Part shown: in pieces, positions 10,640 through 18,042 of the stretch
Numbering within the stretch: position 1 is the stretch's first letter
Layout of the letters: every line of letters begins with the position of its first letter
Source of the DNA: Nocardioides sp. JQ2195
Lineage (GTDB): Bacteria; Actinomycetota; Actinomycetes; Propionibacteriales; Nocardioidaceae
Assembly (NCBI RefSeq): GCF_012272695.1
Contig: NZ_CP050902.1
Coordinates: 2,790,001 to 2,854,000, forward strand
DNA length: 64,000 nt
Reading direction: 5' to 3'
Program-made: the position numbers and the translations under genes
The notes under the pieces: generated by a model
What the model was told of the DNA's origin: nothing
The model's input: only the letters and a program-made list of their open reading frames with translations
Databases searched by the model: none

Positions 10640-11041
10640 ATGCTTGAGCGACTGTTCGCCCCCACCGTTGAGGTCCAGGCCCACTGCGACCTGCCCTGCG
10701 GCGTCTACGACCCCGCACAGGCCCGCATCGAGGCCGAGTCCATCAAGGCCGTCATCGGCAAGCTCGCCGACAACGACGACCCCGACTTCCGCACCCGTGC
10801 CGTGCTGATCAAGGAGGAGCGCTCCGAGCTCGTCAAGCACCACCTCTGGGTGCTGTGGACCGACTACTTCAAGCCCCCGCACTTCGAGAAGTACCCGCAG
10901 CTGCACACGCTGGTCAACGAGGCGACCAAGCTTGCCGGCGCCGGGGGCACGAAGGGCACGATGGACGTCGAGGCTGCTGACCAGCTCCTCGCCAAGATCG
11001 ACGAGATCGCCGAGATCTTCTGGGAGACCAAGAAGGCCTGA
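10640..11041 (+). CDS. sodN: Nickel-containing superoxide dismutase
   Basis: Dismutates superoxide in a hexameric cytoplasmic enzyme. The 133-residue precursor has a 14-residue leader ending VQA, then the nickel hook HCDLPCGVY. After cleavage His15 becomes residue 1, and Cys16 and Cys20 are the thiolate ligands. The mature length (119) is normal. The gene is intact even though its last 19 bases, including the stop codon, are the attachment core of element 1; the native downstream terminator is now displaced to 21052-21081. The divergent sodX gene supplies the protease. Confidence 0.96.
   Translation: MLERLFAPTVEVQAHCDLPCGVYDPAQARIEAESIKAVIGKLADNDDPDFRTRAVLIKEERSELVKHHLWVLWTDYFKPPHFEKYPQLHTLVNEATKLAGAGGTKGTMDVEAADQLLAKIDEIAEIFWETKKA
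11023..11041. repeat. attL core of element 1 (sodN 3' end)
   Basis: GGAGACCAAGAAGGCCTGA includes the sodN stop codon and recurs exactly at 20990-21008 in the same orientation. The match stops at both edges, giving a 19-bp core. Confidence 0.92.
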
Positions 11042-11070
11042 GAAGGTCCGCAGGTCGCTGACCTGCATCG

Positions 11071-12141
11071 TTAGTCACTAGACGCCGCCTCAGTCCGCAC
11101 AGAGTCCGCAAGCGGATTGAGAGCGGCGTCTAGCACGTCTCGGGTGCGATCCTCATCGCCCGGGAACAGGTGCGCGTAGGTCCGCAGGGTGATGACCGCG
11201 GACGAGTGGCCCAAGAACGTCTGCACCTGCTTGACCGACGCTCCCCCGGAGATTAGGGCCGAGGCCGCGAAGTGCCGGAAGGCGTGACTGGTCACCCCGA
11301 CGCCGGTGTCTGAGAGCAGTCGCTTCCATCGTCGGTACGTGAGCGGCTCCCCGAACTCATCGCCGAACAGCGCGCCATCGGACGGGTACGCCGCAAGGTG
11401 CGCTGCCAGCTCGTCAATCACGACCTGACCGACCGGCACGGTTCGCGCCGCTCTCCCCTTCACCGGCCCGAGCTCGTTGGACTGGAGCCGCTGCCGCTCG
11501 ACGCGGATCGTTCGCCGCAGAAAGTCGACGTCAGAGACCTGCAGCCCGAGGAGCTCCCCGATCCGCAGGCCGGAGCCGGCGAGCGTCACCACGATGGCCT
11601 GCCACCGCTCATCGAGAGCCGAGCGCACCGCCTGCACTTCCTCGAGCGTCGGGATCTCGACCTCTCCCCCGGCACCCTTGGGCAGGGTGATCCTCCGGCA
11701 CGGCGTCGACGCGATCACGCGATCCTCGACGGCCGACGAGAACACCTGGGCCATCACGTCGTAGATGTTGCGAATCGACCCGGCCGACAGCCCCTTGTCC
11801 TCGAGCGCCTTCACGAGCGCCTGGACGTGGCTCCGGCGCACCGCGGCCAGCCGATGCGTGCCGAGCGTCGGGAGGACGTGCAGCCGTAGCGCGTTGTCGA
11901 CGATTCGCCGCGTGCCGTCGCTCGAGACCTGGATGCGCTGCCACTGGTCCGCGTAGGCCTTCACTGTGGCCTTGCCCGCCTGTGGATCCACGTAGTCACC
12001 CCGGACGACCGCGGCCGTCACCGAGTCAAGCCACTGCTGGGCGTCGACCTTGCGAGCGAAGTGCCGCGCGTGTTCCTTGTCGGCCTCGTCGCGGTAGCGG
12101 GCTCTCCACTTGCCGTCGGGACGCCTCTTGACGCTAGCCAT
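11071..12141 (-). CDS. int: Tyrosine-recombinase integrase of element 1
   Basis: A 356-residue phage-type integrase. The N-terminal arm-binding region begins MASVKRRPDGKWRARYRDE, and a SAM-like core-binding domain follows. The catalytic domain has Arg in GSGLRIGELLGL, the HxxR box SHAFRHFAAS, GHSSAVITLRTYAH with the second histidine/serine pair, and the nucleophile Tyr. It starts at ATG 12141, overlapping the repressor stop by 4 bases, so int is coupled to the repressor and read leftwards toward attL, only 30 bp away. It is unlike the integrase of element 2, in keeping with a different target site. Confidence 0.95.
   Translation of the reverse strand: MASVKRRPDGKWRARYRDEADKEHARHFARKVDAQQWLDSVTAAVVRGDYVDPQAGKATVKAYADQWQRIQVSSDGTRRIVDNALRLHVLPTLGTHRLAAVRRSHVQALVKALEDKGLSAGSIRNIYDVMAQVFSSAVEDRVIASTPCRRITLPKGAGGEVEIPTLEEVQAVRSALDERWQAIVVTLAGSGLRIGELLGLQVSDVDFLRRTIRVERQRLQSNELGPVKGRAARTVPVGQVVIDELAAHLAAYPSDGALFGDEFGEPLTYRRWKRLLSDTGVGVTSHAFRHFAASALISGGASVKQVQTFLGHSSAVITLRTYAHLFPGDEDRTRDVLDAALNPLADSVRTEAASSD
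11092..11112. promoter_or_regulatory. Candidate integrase arm-site pair, left end of element 1
   Basis: AGTCCGCA-N3-AGTCCGCAAG within the int 3' end closely matches AGTCCGCA-N3-AGTCCGCGAG at 20863-20883 near the other end, in the same orientation. Paired direct repeats flanking the core are typical arm-type Int sites. Function is inferred. Confidence 0.5.
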
Positions 12142-12647
12142 CAGAGGTACGTCGTATCCGGAGTGCCGGGCTCATACCGGAAGCCCACTTTCCCACCGTC
12201 CGGCTCTAAGGCCGCCGCCGCAATCTCAGGTACCGACATCTCGAACCACTGCTTGTATGGCCCGTTCTCCAAGAGGGCTTCTGGCAACTCATCGAAGGAC
12301 TTCCCCACCGAGTCGAGGTACCTCCGCGTTCGCTCCCGGGCGGCCTCTAGTTTCACGGCCGCGAAGCCAAGGTCGGAAGCTCTCGAGCTCACGTCTCCAA
12401 GCAAGAACCGGATCGTCTGCCGATCGGTGTCCATGCTGAACTCGTCGACCGAGGTTTTCAGGATGAAGGCAAGCGATTCCGCCTCGCTGAACCTCAGCGG
12501 CCGCGTGCCCTTCTCGATCGACCACACGGTCGACTGGCTCCACTTCTCGTGACCTTCGTCAACCATTGCTGCGGCCAGCGTGGCCTGAGGCATGTCGCCA
12601 CGTATCGAGCGCACAGCTCGTCCGATTTCCTCATCGCGAGTTGTCAT
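12141..12647 (-). CDS. XRE-family (cI-like) repressor of element 1
   Basis: The 168-residue product has an N-terminal helix-turn-helix of the Cro/cI type (GDMPQATLAAAMVDEGHEKWSQSTVWSIEKG, residues about 17-50). A longer C-terminal part rich in helices follows, with no peptidase dyad visible. It is the first gene of the leftward repressor-int operon and faces the rightward early genes across a 94-bp region with a perfect inverted repeat, the expected place for its operator. ATG 12647 is preferred over an upstream TTG. It would keep the element quiescent; how it is relieved (SOS or helper factor) is not readable. Confidence 0.8.
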   Translation of the reverse strand: MTTRDEEIGRAVRSIRGDMPQATLAAAMVDEGHEKWSQSTVWSIEKGTRPLRFSEAESLAFILKTSVDEFSMDTDRQTIRFLLGDVSSRASDLGFAAVKLEAARERTRRYLDSVGKSFDELPEALLENGPYKQWFEMSVPEIAAAALEPDGGKVGFRYEPGTPDTTYL

Positions 12648-12667
12648 GCGCAACAGGCTACTACCGT

Positions 12668-12689
12668 TTCTAGTTGCCGTCCACTAGAA
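12668..12689. promoter_or_regulatory. Operator candidate between repressor and AlpA-type gene
   Basis: TTCTAGT-N8-ACTAGAA is a perfect inverted repeat in the 94-bp divergent promoter gap. Additional CTAG half-sites occur at 12700 and 12734. TCCACTAG at 12680-12687 also occurs in the iterons of the initiator gene. Confidence 0.6.
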
Positions 12690-12741
12690 CCCATGGTTAA
12701 CTAGATCCCAAGGTTGTAATTCACTGGGAAGGCTAGTCACA

Positions 12742-12930
12742 ATGGAGAAGCTCCTCCGCATCGATGACGTGGCCGCGATGACGGGCATCGCAGCGAACAC
12801 GCTCCGCTATTGGAGGGCCACCAACACCGGCCCTCGGTCGGCGAAACTCGGACGACGCATCGTCTACCGCGAGGCCGACGTGCTCGCGTGGATCGACCAG
12901 CAGTTCGAGGACGGAAGCCCGGCCGCCTGA
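12742..12930 (+). CDS. AlpA/MerR-type excisionase-like DNA-binding protein
   Basis: A 62-residue helix-turn-helix protein (LLRIDDVAAMTGIAANTLRYWRATNTGPRSAKLGRRIVYREADVLAWIDQQ) of the AlpA/excisionase type. It is the first rightward gene, directly after the operator region, and would act as a recombination directionality factor or early activator. Its TGA overlaps the next start (ATGA), beginning an unbroken chain of overlapping genes that continues to the MuF gene. Confidence 0.82.
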   Translation: MEKLLRIDDVAAMTGIAANTLRYWRATNTGPRSAKLGRRIVYREADVLAWIDQQFEDGSPAA

Positions 12931-13178
12931 TGGCCGGGACCGCATTGCCTCAGCCGTTGCCGTGCATCTGCGGCAAGGTCTGCCGTCTCCACGCCTCGCA
13001 CCGGCAGAGCATGAACGCCGACGAGATCCGCCGCCGCTACCAGCTGGAGCGGGTCACCCCGGAGGTTCGCTGCCCGCACTGTGGCGCAGCGCCCGGCCAG
13101 CCGTGCACCGTGGCCATTCCGACTCGGGGCCGAATCCCCGCGGCCCGGGCTCACCCGTCCCGCCTGGCGGCAGCATGA
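12930..13178 (+). CDS. Small zinc-finger phage protein
   Basis: The 82-residue product has a Cys/His cluster near the N-terminus (CICGKVCRLHASH) and a CPHCGAAPGQPC knuckle at about residues 48-59. This is the short zinc-binding finger common in actinophage early genes. Function is unknown; DNA or protein binding is likely. ATGA overlaps on both sides fix its start and reading in the operon. Confidence 0.65.
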   Translation: MAGTALPQPLPCICGKVCRLHASHRQSMNADEIRRRYQLERVTPEVRCPHCGAAPGQPCTVAIPTRGRIPAARAHPSRLAAA

Positions 13179-13783
13179 GCCGCAAGCCGAGCCCGCAGGG
13201 CGGCTACTGGTACGCCAGCGCGATCCGCAAGAGCGATCTACCGGGACCCGCGCGGCACGTGGCCCTGACCCTGGCAAGCGTGGCGGACAGCGCGAGCGGT
13301 CAGGTCCGCGTGTCACTCAGCGTGCTCACCGGCTACACCGGACTCGGACGCAGCACCGTGGCGCGGGCTCTCAACGTCCTCGAGGCCGGCGACTGGATCG
13401 AGAGGGACAGGCCCGCGACGTGGGAGCAGATCCAGCACCGCGAGATGACGACGTACACGACCACGATCCCGGCCGGATACCCGACCTCCACTAGTCCCGC
13501 TCTGACACTAGACAACCTCTCCACTAGTCCCAGAGCGGGACAGGGACCTGTCCCAGAGACGACCTCGACTAGTGCCAGAGCGGGACACAGATCTATAGAT
13601 CTAAGGGCGCGGGCGTCCGCTGGCGCTCCCGCTGCCGCCCGGACAAGCAGCGAGGCCCCACACCTCGAGGTCGTCGTGCCCCAGAACCTGCGCAACGCAG
13701 GACAGCCCTGCACCTGCGATCAGGCCATGACAGCCAAGGACGACCCGAGCGAATGCATCCGCTGCGCGGGGAGGGTCGCATGA
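13175..13783 (+). CDS. Replication-initiator-like protein with in-gene iterons
   Basis: The 202-residue product has a winged-helix type N-terminal domain (residues about 15-75; VSLSVLTGYTGLGRSTVARALNVLEAGDWIE) like phage replisome organisers. A Ser/Thr/Pro-rich middle (STSPALTLDNLSTSP) follows, then a C-terminal part with CTCDQ and CIRCAG cysteines. The middle is encoded by a cluster of direct repeats and an AT-rich palindrome at 13486-13602, as in lambda O where the origin lies inside the initiator gene. I infer that it binds these repeats and starts element replication; a transcriptional regulator is the alternative. ATGA overlaps on both sides. Confidence 0.55.
   Translation: MSRKPSPQGGYWYASAIRKSDLPGPARHVALTLASVADSASGQVRVSLSVLTGYTGLGRSTVARALNVLEAGDWIERDRPATWEQIQHREMTTYTTTIPAGYPTSTSPALTLDNLSTSPRAGQGPVPETTSTSARAGHRSIDLRARASAGAPAAARTSSEAPHLEVVVPQNLRNAGQPCTCDQAMTAKDDPSECIRCAGRVA
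13486..13602. promoter_or_regulatory. Candidate replication origin of element 1 (iterons plus AT-rich palindrome)
   Basis: Three ACTAGT iterons lie at 13486-13498 and 13519-13531 (CTCCACTAGTCCC) and 13564-13587 (CTCGACTAGTGCC then AGAGCGGGACA; the latter tail is shared with copy 2). GGGACAGG/CCTGTCCC arms lie between copies 2 and 3. AGATCTATAGATCT at 13589-13602 is a sharply AT-rich palindrome in GC-rich DNA. Confidence 0.5.
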
Positions 13784-13935
13784 CCTACGACCGCTACGGC
13801 GAGCCCGTCGAGGACGAGACCGGCCAGGACGACACGCACACCTGTGACAACGGATGGCTCGGTGAGGACTACGCCGGCCGCCCGATCCCCTGCCTGACCT
13901 GCAGGCCCCACCTCCAGAAGGGCTACACACGATGA
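13780..13935 (+). CDS. Small acidic Cys-containing element protein
   Basis: A 51-residue acidic product (MTYDRYGEPVEDETGQDDTH...) with a C-terminal CLTC pair. I do not recognise it. ATGA overlaps with both neighbours support expression as part of the early operon. Confidence 0.55.
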   Translation: MTYDRYGEPVEDETGQDDTHTCDNGWLGEDYAGRPIPCLTCRPHLQKGYTR

Positions 13936-14168
13936 AGGTCCAGATCCGCCGCGTCAGCAAGACGACCCGACGCCACAAGGCTGACGGCAAGGGCAGCACG
14001 CTCGACAAGGCGTTCGTTCAAGGCTTCGTCGACGGCTACTCCGTCATCTGCCGGGCAGGCAAGGGATGGGACTGCTCGTGCCTCGACGACGAGTGCGAGC
14101 ACCCCGACGCGATCGCCGACCTGCTGCACCCCGAGATGCTCGCCGAGCTCGAGGACGTCGCCGAGTGA
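13932..14168 (+). CDS. SWIM-type zinc-finger small protein
   Basis: A 78-residue protein with a basic N-terminus (KVQIRRVSKTTRRHK) and a CSC-x5-CEH pattern in WDCSCLDDECEHPDA, matching the CxC...CxH SWIM zinc-finger pattern. SWIM domains bind DNA or proteins; the role here is unknown. Start overlaps the upstream stop (ATGA) and its stop overlaps the HNH start (GTGA). Confidence 0.6.
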   Translation: MKVQIRRVSKTTRRHKADGKGSTLDKAFVQGFVDGYSVICRAGKGWDCSCLDDECEHPDAIADLLHPEMLAELEDVAE

Positions 14169-14554
14169 AGCCCTGCCTATCGTGCGGTGAGCCGAGCGAA
14201 GAGACCCGTTGCCCTGACCACCAGCGCCCCGACGAGCGCGGCACACCGGCAGAGCGCGGCTACGACTGGACGTGGCAGAAGCTCAGCAAGAGGGCACGTG
14301 CCCTGCAGCCGTGGTGCTCCGACTGCTTCACGACCGACGACCTGACCACCGACCACAGCCCGCAGGCCTGGGCACGCAAGGCAGCCGGCAAGGCCATCCG
14401 CCTCCGCGACGTCGACGTCGTGTGCCGCTCCTGCAACGCCAAGAGAGGGAGGGCCAAGCCGCTGGAGACCCAGGGGACGGGCCCCCTCGAGTCAGGTTCC
14501 ACACCCGTGGGTAAGGCGCAATCCCCGTTACACACGAGAACGGTTCTCAAGTGA
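14165..14554 (+). CDS. HNH endonuclease, terminase partner
   Basis: A 129-residue HNH nuclease with zinc CxxC pairs (KPCLSCGEPSEETRC; CSDCFTTDDLTTDH; VVCRSCNAKRGRAK) and the catalytic His of the DH motif. In HK97-like phages an HNH protein next to the terminase is needed for cos cleavage during packaging, so a packaging role is likely. The N-terminal region differs from its element 2 counterpart, but the last 17 residues and the DNA from there on are nearly identical, marking where the shared head module begins. GTG start overlaps the upstream stop. Confidence 0.82.
   Translation: MKPCLSCGEPSEETRCPDHQRPDERGTPAERGYDWTWQKLSKRARALQPWCSDCFTTDDLTTDHSPQAWARKAAGKAIRLRDVDVVCRSCNAKRGRAKPLETQGTGPLESGSTPVGKAQSPLHTRTVLK
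14536..14548. promoter_or_regulatory. Palindrome GAGAACGGTTCTC at the terminase start, element 1
   Basis: A perfect 6-bp-arm palindrome 2 bases before the terL GTG, followed by AAGTGAGG. The same site lies at 52931-52943 in element 2, and TGAGAACGATTCTCA lies at its capsid promoter (48929-48943). A shared head-gene control site is possible; it also encodes conserved HNH residues. Confidence 0.4.
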
Positions 14555-16023
14555 GGGCCGGTCCCAAGGCCGCGGTCGACGGGTCAGCGCTCCCCTGGGC
14601 ACCGCGCTCTGTAGGTGCTGCTCGGTTCGGGAAGTTCTGCGAGAGGTTCATCGTCACGCCCAAGGGGACGGGCGCTCGCAAGCCGATGAAGCCCCGGCCG
14701 TGGCAACTCGAGCTCGTGGGCTCGGTGCTCGACGCCACACCTCGACCGCGCACCGCTGGATGGATGATGCCGCGCGGACAGGGCAAGTCGACGCTGGTCG
14801 CCGCCCTCGGTCTCTACGACCTGTTCGAGGGTGAAGAGGGCGCGTCCGTCGTGGTCGCCGCCACCGACGAGCGCCAGGCCGGCATCGTGTTCAAGACAGC
14901 CGCCCGCATGGTGGAGCTGAACGAGGACCTGCAGAGCCGCTGCCAGGTATTCAAGGACCGGCTCTACATCCCCGAGCGCGGTGCCTCGTTCGTCTGCCTG
15001 CCGGCCGAGCCCAAGCGCCTCGAGGGACTCGACTACACGACGGCCATCCTCGACGAGATCGGCGTCGTCTCGCGTGACACCTATGAGGTTCTGGCCCTCG
15101 CACAGGGCAAGCGTGAGACCTCGACCCTGATCGGCATCGGCACCCCCGGCCCTGACCCGACGAACAACGTCCTGGCCGACATGCGCCAGTACGCGGCTGA
15201 GCACCCGGACGACCGCACGTTCGTCTGGCGCGAGCACTCCGCGGCCGGCTTCGAGGATCACCCCGTCGACTGCGCTCACTGCTGGGAGCTCGCCAACCCC
15301 GCGCTGGATGACTTCCTTCACCGCGACGCGATGCAGGCCCTCCTGCCGCCGAAGACCCGCGAGGCCACGTTCCGCCGCGCCCGCCTCTGCCAGCTCGTCA
15401 CCGACACCGACGGCAAGTTCCTCCCGGCCGGCGTCTGGGATGGCCTGTCCACCGGGGCCGGCGTGCCCGACGGGCGAGAGGTCGTCATCGCCCTCGACGG
15501 CTCGTTCAGCGACGACACGACCGCGCTCCTGGTGGGCACCGTGGCCGCCGAACCTCACTTCGATGTCGTGAACGTCTGGGAGCGCCCGGCCGGGGACGAC
15601 TCCTACCGCGTGCCGGTGGCCGACGTCGAGCAAGCCATCCGCGACGCCTGCAAGCGCTGGCAGGTCGTCGAGATCATCGCGGACCCGTTCCGCTGGACGC
15701 GGACCCTGCAGGCGCTGGAGTCCGAGCGGCTGCCCGTCGTGGAGTTCCCGCACTCCCCGTCACGCCTCACGGCCGCGACGACCGACCTCTACAGCGCCGC
15801 GACCAATGGCCTGATGACGCACTCAGGAGATCCCCGGCTGACCGCTCACGTCGGCGCAGCCGTCATCACCGAAGACGCCCGGGGGATGCGCCTTGCCAAG
15901 GCGTCCCGGTCCCGCAATGCCCGCAAGATCGACCTGGCCGCGTGCCTGGTCATGGCGCACTCCCGCGCCACGTGGCGAGCTACTCGCCGAGCCCGCAAGA
16001 AGACTAGGAGCTTTGCCTCATGA
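14551..16023 (+). CDS. terL: Phage terminase large subunit
   Basis: The DNA-packaging motor and nuclease that fills procapsids. The 490-residue product has Walker A PRGQGKST at 74-81, Walker B AILDE with Asp168/Glu169, and an RNase H-like nuclease domain with Asp316 in IALDGS plus the late acidic motif ARKIDLA near 463. Length is normal. GTG 14551 overlaps the HNH stop by 4 bases. Its element 2 counterpart differs at about 15 positions by eye. No small terminase gene is recognisable nearby, so DNA recognition may rest with HNH or one of the small proteins. Confidence 0.95.
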   Translation: MRAGPKAAVDGSALPWAPRSVGAARFGKFCERFIVTPKGTGARKPMKPRPWQLELVGSVLDATPRPRTAGWMMPRGQGKSTLVAALGLYDLFEGEEGASVVVAATDERQAGIVFKTAARMVELNEDLQSRCQVFKDRLYIPERGASFVCLPAEPKRLEGLDYTTAILDEIGVVSRDTYEVLALAQGKRETSTLIGIGTPGPDPTNNVLADMRQYAAEHPDDRTFVWREHSAAGFEDHPVDCAHCWELANPALDDFLHRDAMQALLPPKTREATFRRARLCQLVTDTDGKFLPAGVWDGLSTGAGVPDGREVVIALDGSFSDDTTALLVGTVAAEPHFDVVNVWERPAGDDSYRVPVADVEQAIRDACKRWQVVEIIADPFRWTRTLQALESERLPVVEFPHSPSRLTAATTDLYSAATNGLMTHSGDPRLTAHVGAAVITEDARGMRLAKASRSRNARKIDLAACLVMAHSRATWRATRRARKKTRSFAS

Positions 16024-17504
16024 CCGACCTGACAACCACTCTCCTGCAGAAGCTGGACGAGTCCACCGCGGCCTATGCCGAGCTGGACGGCTACTACTCT
16101 GGCACGCAGCCGCTGGCCTTCCTCTCCCCCGAGGCGAAGACAGCGCTGGGCACCCGGTTCGGCCGAATGGCCTCCAACATCCCGCGCCTTGCCGTGGCTG
16201 CCCTGGCCGAGCGTCTGCGGATCACCGGCTTCACCGGGGCCGACGTGTGGCCCGATTGGATCCGCAACGACCTCGACCAGCTGGCCGGCGTCGCGCACCG
16301 CGAGGCGCTCACCCTGGGCAAGTCCTACGTGATCGTGTGGGCCAACCCCGACGGCTCCCCGCGCGTCAGCATCGAGTCTGCCCGCCAGGTCGTCGCGCTC
16401 CGCGACCCCGGCACGCGCCAGATCGTCGCCGCGATCAAGCGCTGGGAGACCGGCACGACCACGGAGGCCGTGCTCTACCGTGCGGACGGGATCACCCGCC
16501 TGCGCTCCAACAGTCCCGGCGCGACCACGACCGGCTTCCAGATCGTCGAGGAGATCGACAACCCGCTCGGAGTCGTGCCCGTCGTGGCGCTGCGCAACTC
16601 GGATCGTCTGCTCGAGGACGGCGTGAGCGAGATCGAGGATCTCAAGCCCTTGGTCGACGGGCTGAACAAGTCGCTGGTCGACCTGATGACGACCTCGGAG
16701 TACGTCGGCCGCCCGCGCCGCTGGGCTACCGGCATTGAGCTCGAGGAAGACGACGAGACCGGCGACGCCGTGAACCCGATCCCCGAGGGCAACCGGGCCA
16801 TGATCTCGGAGAACCCCGACGCGAAGTTCGGGCAGCTCAACGCCGCCGACCTGGCCGGTTATGAGGCATCGGTGCGCGTGATCCTCGGTCAGATCATGGC
16901 CGTCTCCGCGCTGCCGGCGCACTACGTCGGCGTGTTCTCCGACAACCCCGCCAGCGCCGACGCGCTCCGCGCTGCAGAGGCATCCCTGACCGCACGCGCC
17001 GAGGCACGTCAGGCGACGTTCGGCCGATCGTGGGAGGACGTGGCCCGCCTCATGGTGGCAGTCCGCGAGGGCACCGACCCGACGACTGTCGAGGCGCGCG
17101 TCCGTTGGGCCGACGCCGCTACCCGCTCGGTGGCACAGGAGGCCGACGCGATCGTGAAACTGTTCGGTGCCGGGCTGCTCCCCGTCTCGACCGCGCTGGC
17201 CCGCCTGGGCTACGACACGGACCAGATTGCCGAGATCCGCAACGCTCGCCGCGGTGAGGCCCTCGACGGCGCAGGGCTCAACCTCGACGGGCTGCTCCAG
17301 GCGGAGGGCACGCCGACCAGCGGTCCCACCGAAGGCGCTGACCTCAAGGCCAAGGCCGACGCGCTGGGCATCCTGATCCGTGCCGGTGCCGAGCCCAAGT
17401 CTGCCGCCGCTCTCGTCGGCCTCTCCGGGGTCGACTTCACCGGAGCCGTGCCGGTCTCGCTGCGCCTGCCCGAGTCCGAGGCCACCGAGCTCGAGGACGC
17501 CTGA
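16020..17504 (+). CDS. Phage portal protein (SPP1 gp6-like)
   Basis: Forms the dodecameric DNA gate at one capsid vertex. The 494-residue product has the family order: helical N-terminus, beta wing (WANPDGSPRVSIESARQVVALRDP), the long stem helices (PLVDGLNKSLVDLMTTSEYVGRPRR) and the crown region near VSALPAHYVGV. It carries a C-terminal stretch of about 55 residues (after TPTSG, before LEDA) that the element 2 portal lacks. Start overlaps terL (ATGA) and stop overlaps the MuF start. Confidence 0.93.
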   Translation: MTDLTTTLLQKLDESTAAYAELDGYYSGTQPLAFLSPEAKTALGTRFGRMASNIPRLAVAALAERLRITGFTGADVWPDWIRNDLDQLAGVAHREALTLGKSYVIVWANPDGSPRVSIESARQVVALRDPGTRQIVAAIKRWETGTTTEAVLYRADGITRLRSNSPGATTTGFQIVEEIDNPLGVVPVVALRNSDRLLEDGVSEIEDLKPLVDGLNKSLVDLMTTSEYVGRPRRWATGIELEEDDETGDAVNPIPEGNRAMISENPDAKFGQLNAADLAGYEASVRVILGQIMAVSALPAHYVGVFSDNPASADALRAAEASLTARAEARQATFGRSWEDVARLMVAVREGTDPTTVEARVRWADAATRSVAQEADAIVKLFGAGLLPVSTALARLGYDTDQIAEIRNARRGEALDGAGLNLDGLLQAEGTPTSGPTEGADLKAKADALGILIRAGAEPKSAAALVGLSGVDFTGAVPVSLRLPESEATELEDA

Positions 17505-18031
17505 TGGCCTACCGCGACACCCTCAAGGCGCTAGCCGCCGAGACAGAGGCGCAGGTGCTCGCCGCCTATGCCAGCTACCTGGCCGGCCGGATGAACGAGG
17601 ATGCGTTCGTCGCGATCCTGGCCGCCTACATCGCGGCCGGCAACGTCAAGGCCTACGCGCTCGCGGATCTCTCCCTCGCCATGTCCCTCTCCGTCGAGCT
17701 GGGCACGCCCGTGGCCGCGCTCGGAGTGAGCCCGCCGGCCGATGACGCCGACCGGCTGACCAAGGCCGCTCACACGCTGCTGGCCGTCGACGAGCTCGCC
17801 ACCGGCCGCGTGGGCAGGCTGGCCCGCTCCGAGCCACTGGAGTCCGCAGCACGCGCCTACAGCGCGGCCATGAAGGAATCCCCGCACGTCGCCGGATGGG
17901 TCCGCAACGTCTCCGGTGGAGCCTGCCAGCTCTGCACCTGGTGGTGGCGCGAGGGACAAGTCTGGCCGGCCGATCACGAGATGCCCACACACAAGGGATG
18001 CACCTGCACCCCTGAACCCGTCACCGCCTGA
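17504..18031 (+). CDS. MuF-like minor head protein
   Basis: A 175-residue helical protein ending in the Cys/His signature of MuF/SPP1 gp7-type minor head proteins (ACQLCTWWW ... DHEMPTHKGCTCTP). It would sit inside the head at the portal and may be ejected with DNA. There is no fused toxin domain. Its start overlaps the portal stop by one base (TGATG). Confidence 0.85.
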   Translation: MAYRDTLKALAAETEAQVLAAYASYLAGRMNEDAFVAILAAYIAAGNVKAYALADLSLAMSLSVELGTPVAALGVSPPADDADRLTKAAHTLLAVDELATGRVGRLARSEPLESAARAYSAAMKESPHVAGWVRNVSGGACQLCTWWWREGQVWPADHEMPTHKGCTCTPEPVTA

Positions 18032-18042
18032 AAGGAAGAACC

